From NCBI GenBank assembly GCA_014381485.1, contig JACNLN010000083.1:2764-20088 (forward strand): a stretch of DNA of 17,325 nucleotides, in the 5' to 3' direction. The notes beneath the pieces are model-generated. The model was not told the origin of the DNA and did no database searches. It saw only the letters and a list, made by a program, of their open reading frames with translations. Shown piece by piece: positions 14,017-17,325 of this stretch. The translations under genes and the position numbers were made by a program. Source of the stretch: Fidelibacterota bacterium (GTDB lineage: Bacteria > Fidelibacterota > Marinisomatia > Marinisomatales > CAZVFT01). Within the stretch, counting starts at the first letter, position 1, and every line of letters begins with the position of its first letter.

Positions 14017-15797
14017 TGCAAAGTCAAGATTTCAGAATTGATTCCGTAAAAATATTGGATCATTTTACTTGCTATAGGGGCGGCAGATTCTCCACCATGT
14101 CCACCATTTTCTATCAAGACAGCGATAGAAACGGACTGATTACCTTTATTGGCAAATCCTACAAACCATGCGTGTGGTTTGCCCTGGGGATTTTCAGCTG
14201 TTCCTGTTTTACCATAGAATTTCACTGATCGATTAAAAACACGTGATGAATATGCAGTTCCGTTAGGATCATTTACAACCTTGTACATCAGTTTGTAAAT
14301 TGTAGACCATGTTGAGCGAGATAGTTTTACTTTCTGTTCCATTCTATTAGATTCCGAAATTAGTGGTTCCGAAACAAGCCTTGGCATAACAACCTTCCCC
14401 TTTGTAGCCAGTCGGGCAGCAAATGTCGCCATCTGAAGCGGAGTTACCAGAATATCTCCCTGACCAATGGCAATATTTAATAGATATCCTTTTGTCCAAC
14501 CCCTTTTACCATATTTTTTATTCATAAATTCTTTATCTGGAGCCAACCCAGAATATTCTTCTGGCAGATCCACACCCGTTAATTGTCCAAAACCAAATTG
14601 AGACGCAATTTTATACCATTGATTAAGTCCCATACGTTGAACTAACTGGTAAAAATAAATATTACACGACTCGGTAATAGCCTTATCCATATTTACAATA
14701 CCATGCCCTTCAGGTTTCCAACACCCAAAGATTCGATCTCCATAAAAATATTCACCCATACATTCAATAGCCCAATTAGAATTCACCAATCCATTTTCAA
14801 GTGCAGCTATTGTTGTAATTATTTTCATTGCAGATCCAGGTGGATATAACCCCATTGTAGCTCTATTTAAAAGTGGTCGTGCAGGATCCGTGAGATATTG
14901 TTGCCACTGATGAGTATCTATAAATCCAGCAAAATTATCCAGTCGATAATCAGGCTTACTCACCATCGTTAAAATTTCCCCAGTTATGGAATTTAACATA
15001 ACAACTGCGCCTATTTTGCGATTAAGAAGAGTTTCTGCATAAGCCTGCAAATCAGCATCAATCGTCAGAGTAATATTTTCACCGGGTTCCGCAAGTACAG
15101 GCGGTCGATCCTGAACCAGCCCTACTTCACAACCCATTGCATCTACCTGATAGTATAAGTGCCCTTTCTTTCCCTTTAAAGTGAGCTCATATTGTTTCTC
15201 GATTCCTTGAGCACCAATAAAATCTCCCAGCTGGTACTCTCCTCCATCCATCTTTTTTAGAGTTTCTTTATCTATTTCACGTAAATACCCGAGAATATGG
15301 GTCAAGTTCGGACTGGATGGGTCAGGATAAAGTCGAACAGGGAATTCCGAATACATCACTCCCGGCAGTTCATTTTTGTGTTCCTCGATATAACTCAATT
15401 TATCTATGGGAATACCCCGACAAATTCTCGCTGGTAAGAACCGACCGCGTCCATACTTTATCATATTCTTTTCAATATCGCTACGAGACAGGTCAAGATA
15501 TGAAGAAAGTCGACCCAATACTCCATCCACTTGTACTAATTCAACCGGTATAACTGAAATGGTATATTCCGACCTGTTTGCTGCAAGTATCTTTCCATTT
15601 TTAGCAAGAATCAATCCCCGTGGGGCATTAGTAGTAACCAGACGGATACGATTATAATCAGCCCGCTCACGATATTTTTCATGTTGATAAATCTGAAGGT
15701 AATAAAATTTTCCTATTAGTAAGGCAAAAAGTACAATAATCACGCCATAAGCTACGTTTCGGCGAGAAACGGGGACATAATTTTCACTCCTGAGCAT
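14013..15797 (-). CDS. mrdA: Penicillin-binding protein 2 (elongation-specific transpeptidase)
   Basis: The 594-aa class B PBP cross-links new peptidoglycan in the side wall with RodA. Domain order: a short cytoplasmic tail, one membrane helix (about 16-36), the pedestal/dimerisation region from NAPRGLILAKNGKILAANR (57-75) through GAQGIEKQYE (195-204), and the transpeptidase domain from about 260. The three active-site motifs are present: SAMK with nucleophile Ser322 (in PPGSAMK), SCN (377-379) and KTG (530-532, in GKTGTAENPQG). The length is near the usual 600-650 aa. The ATG shares one base with the TAA of mreD (TAATG), and the end overlaps rodA by four bases. No Shine-Dalgarno is seen, so translation likely depends on coupling from mreD. 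Confidence 0.96.
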   Translation of the reverse strand: MLRSENYVPVSRRNVAYGVIIVLFALLIGKFYYLQIYQHEKYRERADYNRIRLVTTNAPRGLILAKNGKILAANRSEYTISVIPVELVQVDGVLGRLSSYLDLSRSDIEKNMIKYGRGRFLPARICRGIPIDKLSYIEEHKNELPGVMYSEFPVRLYPDPSSPNLTHILGYLREIDKETLKKMDGGEYQLGDFIGAQGIEKQYELTLKGKKGHLYYQVDAMGCEVGLVQDRPPVLAEPGENITLTIDADLQAYAETLLNRKIGAVVMLNSITGEILTMVSKPDYRLDNFAGFIDTHQWQQYLTDPARPLLNRATMGLYPPGSAMKIITTIAALENGLVNSNWAIECMGEYFYGDRIFGCWKPEGHGIVNMDKAITESCNIYFYQLVQRMGLNQWYKIASQFGFGQLTGVDLPEEYSGLAPDKEFMNKKYGKRGWTKGYLLNIAIGQGDILVTPLQMATFAARLATKGKVVMPRLVSEPLISESNRMEQKVKLSRSTWSTIYKLMYKVVNDPNGTAYSSRVFNRSVKFYGKTGTAENPQGKPHAWFVGFANKGNQSVSIAVLIENGGHGGESAAPIASKMIQYFYGINSEILTLQ

Positions 15798-16288
15798 TAA
15801 TCAGTTGGGTAAACTTTATGGATGGGATGGATAAGTTGAAAAAGACCAACAAACGCCAATGTGTAACAAAGTGCGAGAAACCAGGTTTTGAAGAAAATAA
15901 AAATGGATGATTCATAAACTGTCTGAAATCGAATATATATATAGATGAAAAAATGTGTTGAAATAATCAATATCCATAAAAGGTGGAAAACAAAGGGATT
16001 TAGTTTTGGATATTTACCATGAAGAAAACCTACTAAAAATCCAGTAATTGATTTAGTCAAGGAGGCAAGACCAAAGAGAGAACCAACTCCAACCAAATCT
16101 TCCACTAAACCAAAACAAAAACCATAAATGACTCCCGCGAAGCTACCCTGACTGAGTGCTACATAGATAATAAAAATTACTAGAAAGTCAGGTCGAATTT
16201 GTTGGATGGTAATATGTTCTGATAAAAAGTATTGAAGGAGAAAAATCCCAAAGCCAATTATTACTGTTCGCAAATGTGTATTTAACAT
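15797..16288 (-). CDS. mreD: Rod shape-determining membrane protein MreD
   Basis: The 163-aa, strongly hydrophobic protein has five to six predicted membrane helices (near 8-24, 32-47, 51-63, 77-90, 98-118 and 131-153). It carries the family's most conserved stretch, GFCFGLVEDLVGVGSLFGLA (56-75), followed by SLTKSITGFLVG. MreD is an inner-membrane partner of MreC in the elongasome. The length is normal. The gene lies two nt after mreC and overlaps mrdA by one base. Identification rests on the motif plus operon position and is secure. Confidence 0.93.
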   Translation of the reverse strand: MLNTHLRTVIIGFGIFLLQYFLSEHITIQQIRPDFLVIFIIYVALSQGSFAGVIYGFCFGLVEDLVGVGSLFGLASLTKSITGFLVGFLHGKYPKLNPFVFHLLWILIISTHFFIYIYIRFQTVYESSIFIFFKTWFLALCYTLAFVGLFQLIHPIHKVYPTD

Positions 16289-16290
16289 CT

Positions 16291-17073
16291 TTACTTTTTC
16301 ACTACGAAAACATGTTGCAGTGATGAAAAATCTGTGTATGTCTTAGCAATGATAATCTTATGGAGCATCTCACGACGATCGATGATCCCAGTTACCTTAC
16401 CGATAGGGAGATTGGGGGGGAAAATATCGCTAAATCCCGAGGTTAGAACTCTCTCACCGATCCGAACCTCCACCGGTTTTGGGATTTCCCATAATTCAAA
16501 AGTTTCCCCCACTTTCCATCGTAATATTCCAATAGATCCACTCTCTTCTAATTTTGCACTGATCCTGAAATTGTAATCAGGCATGATTTGAACGATGGAA
16601 ACTTTATCACCCACTGTGACTGTTTTCCCCACGGTCCCGTGAATACTAATAACAGCCATATTTGGCTCAATGTTGTAATTTTTCCCAACGTCAATAGTTA
16701 TTGAGGTGGTCATTGGAGAAATGCCCATATTGATAACTCTTGCAGAAACCAATTCCATTTGTGTTTCTCGCTTATAATCCAACATCGATCGTAGTAGATC
16801 ATTTTCCTCTTTATAAGTCAATAGTGATGAATTAACGAGTTCCAACTGCATTACTTTCTCATGAAGAATTTCATTGTCCACCCGAATTTCACTAATCCCT
16901 CTTACCCACATAACTGGTGAGTAGATTATGGAGAAAACCGTGTTGGCTTTTCCACGGAGAATCTGGATTTCTGGCGAACTATTGGAAAAGATAAAATATA
17001 AGGATAGAATTACAGTAAGAAGTAAGGCGACGTATTCTCTACGTTCATATAAAAAACCTAACAGTCTACGCAT
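16291..17073 (-). CDS. mreC: Rod shape-determining protein MreC
   Basis: The 260-aa protein has a short cytoplasmic tail, one membrane helix (about 14-30), a periplasmic coiled coil (about 62-98) and two beta-barrel-like halves. The second half includes the typical VLTSGFSDIFPPNLPIGKVT (209-228). MreC is a periplasmic scaffold that activates PBP2-RodA. The first family motif is seen as SITIDVGKNYNIEPNMAVI (124-142). The ATG at 17073-17071 has no clear Shine-Dalgarno. This is the first elongasome gene in the window; mreB, its usual upstream neighbour, is not visible in the 252 nt that remain. Confidence 0.95.
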   Translation of the reverse strand: MRRLLGFLYERREYVALLLTVILSLYFIFSNSSPEIQILRGKANTVFSIIYSPVMWVRGISEIRVDNEILHEKVMQLELVNSSLLTYKEENDLLRSMLDYKRETQMELVSARVINMGISPMTTSITIDVGKNYNIEPNMAVISIHGTVGKTVTVGDKVSIVQIMPDYNFRISAKLEESGSIGILRWKVGETFELWEIPKPVEVRIGERVLTSGFSDIFPPNLPIGKVTGIIDRREMLHKIIIAKTYTDFSSLQHVFVVKK

Positions 17074-17115
17074 TAATAAGACTAATCCGAATTATTCACC
17101 CTGTGGAATAAACAA

Positions 17116-17160
17116 TACCAACCAGCTCGTGCTGAATCCGTAATAAAGTGGAGGTTGGTA
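17116..17160. repeat. Inverted repeat upstream of mreC
   Basis: TACCAACC (17116-17123) and GGTTGGTA (17153-17160) are perfect 8-bp inverted arms 29 nt apart. Between them, next to the first arm, is a smaller stem (CAGC/GCTG around ACGA on the minus strand). On the minus strand the outer stem is followed by TTGTTTATT, so it could be a weak terminator of an upstream gene or a structure in the mreC leader. The second arm runs directly into the heptamer repeat block. Confidence 0.35.
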
Positions 17161-17272
17161 ATACGGAAAACGTAATGAGTAATGCGTGAAACGTAAAGTG
17201 TTACAGATGATAAAAGATGAGGCACTGTATAATTCTTACGTAGAACGTCAAACATAGAGTGTATAACTTAAA
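17156..17272. repeat. Degenerate 7-bp tandem repeats, consensus about ACGTAAW
   Basis: On the plus strand six units stand in register from 17156 to 17197: TGGTAAT, ACGGAAA, ACGTAAT, GAGTAAT, GCGTGAA, ACGTAAA. A second block of five runs from 17238 to 17272: ACGTAGA, ACGTCAA, ACATAGA, GTGTATA, ACTTAAA. Both fit one consensus, but the blocks are out of phase, with 40 nt of weaker similarity between. No ORF covers them. The block lies in the non-coding stretch 17074-17325 upstream of mreC, where I otherwise see only a weak promoter-like TTGACG/TATACA pair (17226-17251, minus strand, 14-nt spacer). Confidence 0.6.
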
Positions 17273-17325
17273 TATTACGGTTAATCATTGCCGGAGTAAT
17301 AAAAATATCTGATTAATCCCGAAAC

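Noticed and set aside
17205..17325. The end of an upstream gene such as mreB at the right edge.
   Set aside because: All three minus-strand frames meet stops within 45 nt of the edge and the short peptides do not look like an MreB C-terminus, so nothing can be assigned.

Overview
The window is AT-rich. Every gene that can be supported lies on the minus strand, so the biological reading order runs from the right end to the left. The organism is a diderm bacterium, most likely of the Fibrobacterota-Chlorobiota-Bacteroidota (FCB) superphylum. The clues are a PorV/PorQ-family outer membrane barrel, a short GT5-like protein of a type I recall mainly from Bacteroidota followed by a Bacteroidota-style lipoprotein, a serine hydroxymethyltransferase with a Bacteroidota-like insertion, and clear but not universal Shine-Dalgarno sites. 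A lineage such as Marinimicrobia (SAR406) or a relative fits best. That placement is inference; no marker gene (rRNA, ribosomal protein) is present.

Right part (about 17325 to 12793): a non-coding stretch with degenerate 7-bp tandem repeats is followed by the elongasome operon mreC-mreD-mrdA(PBP2)-rodA, tightly packed with overlapping stop and start codons. mreB is not in the window. These genes build the side-wall peptidoglycan machinery.

Middle part (12792 to 7058): after a 150-nt gap with two AT-rich hairpins comes a second envelope group. It holds a YbgF/CpoB-like coiled-coil/TPR periplasmic protein, a short GT5-type protein that lacks the donor-binding half and the usual nucleotide-sugar lysine, a two-domain lipoprotein, an outer membrane barrel protein and a TPR lipoprotein. 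The last three are translationally linked (14-nt overlap, 1-nt gap) and end at a clear intrinsic terminator. This is the least understood part of the window and the best candidate for an undescribed envelope system.

Left part (7000 to 1): glyA has its own candidate promoter. Next is a compact TRAP transporter operon made of a TatT lipoprotein, a DctP-type binding protein without the usual ligand-clamping arginine, and a fused DctQM membrane protein. Then comes a porV-like barrel gene with an excellent sigma70-type promoter, a perfect 19-bp palindrome in its leader, and EF-hand-like acidic loops inserted in the barrel. The window ends in the first 51 codons of a secreted protein. Its start codon overlaps the stop of an 18-codon mini-ORF that spans a terminator-like hairpin.

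I see no tRNA, rRNA, insertion sequence, CRISPR array or phage gene.
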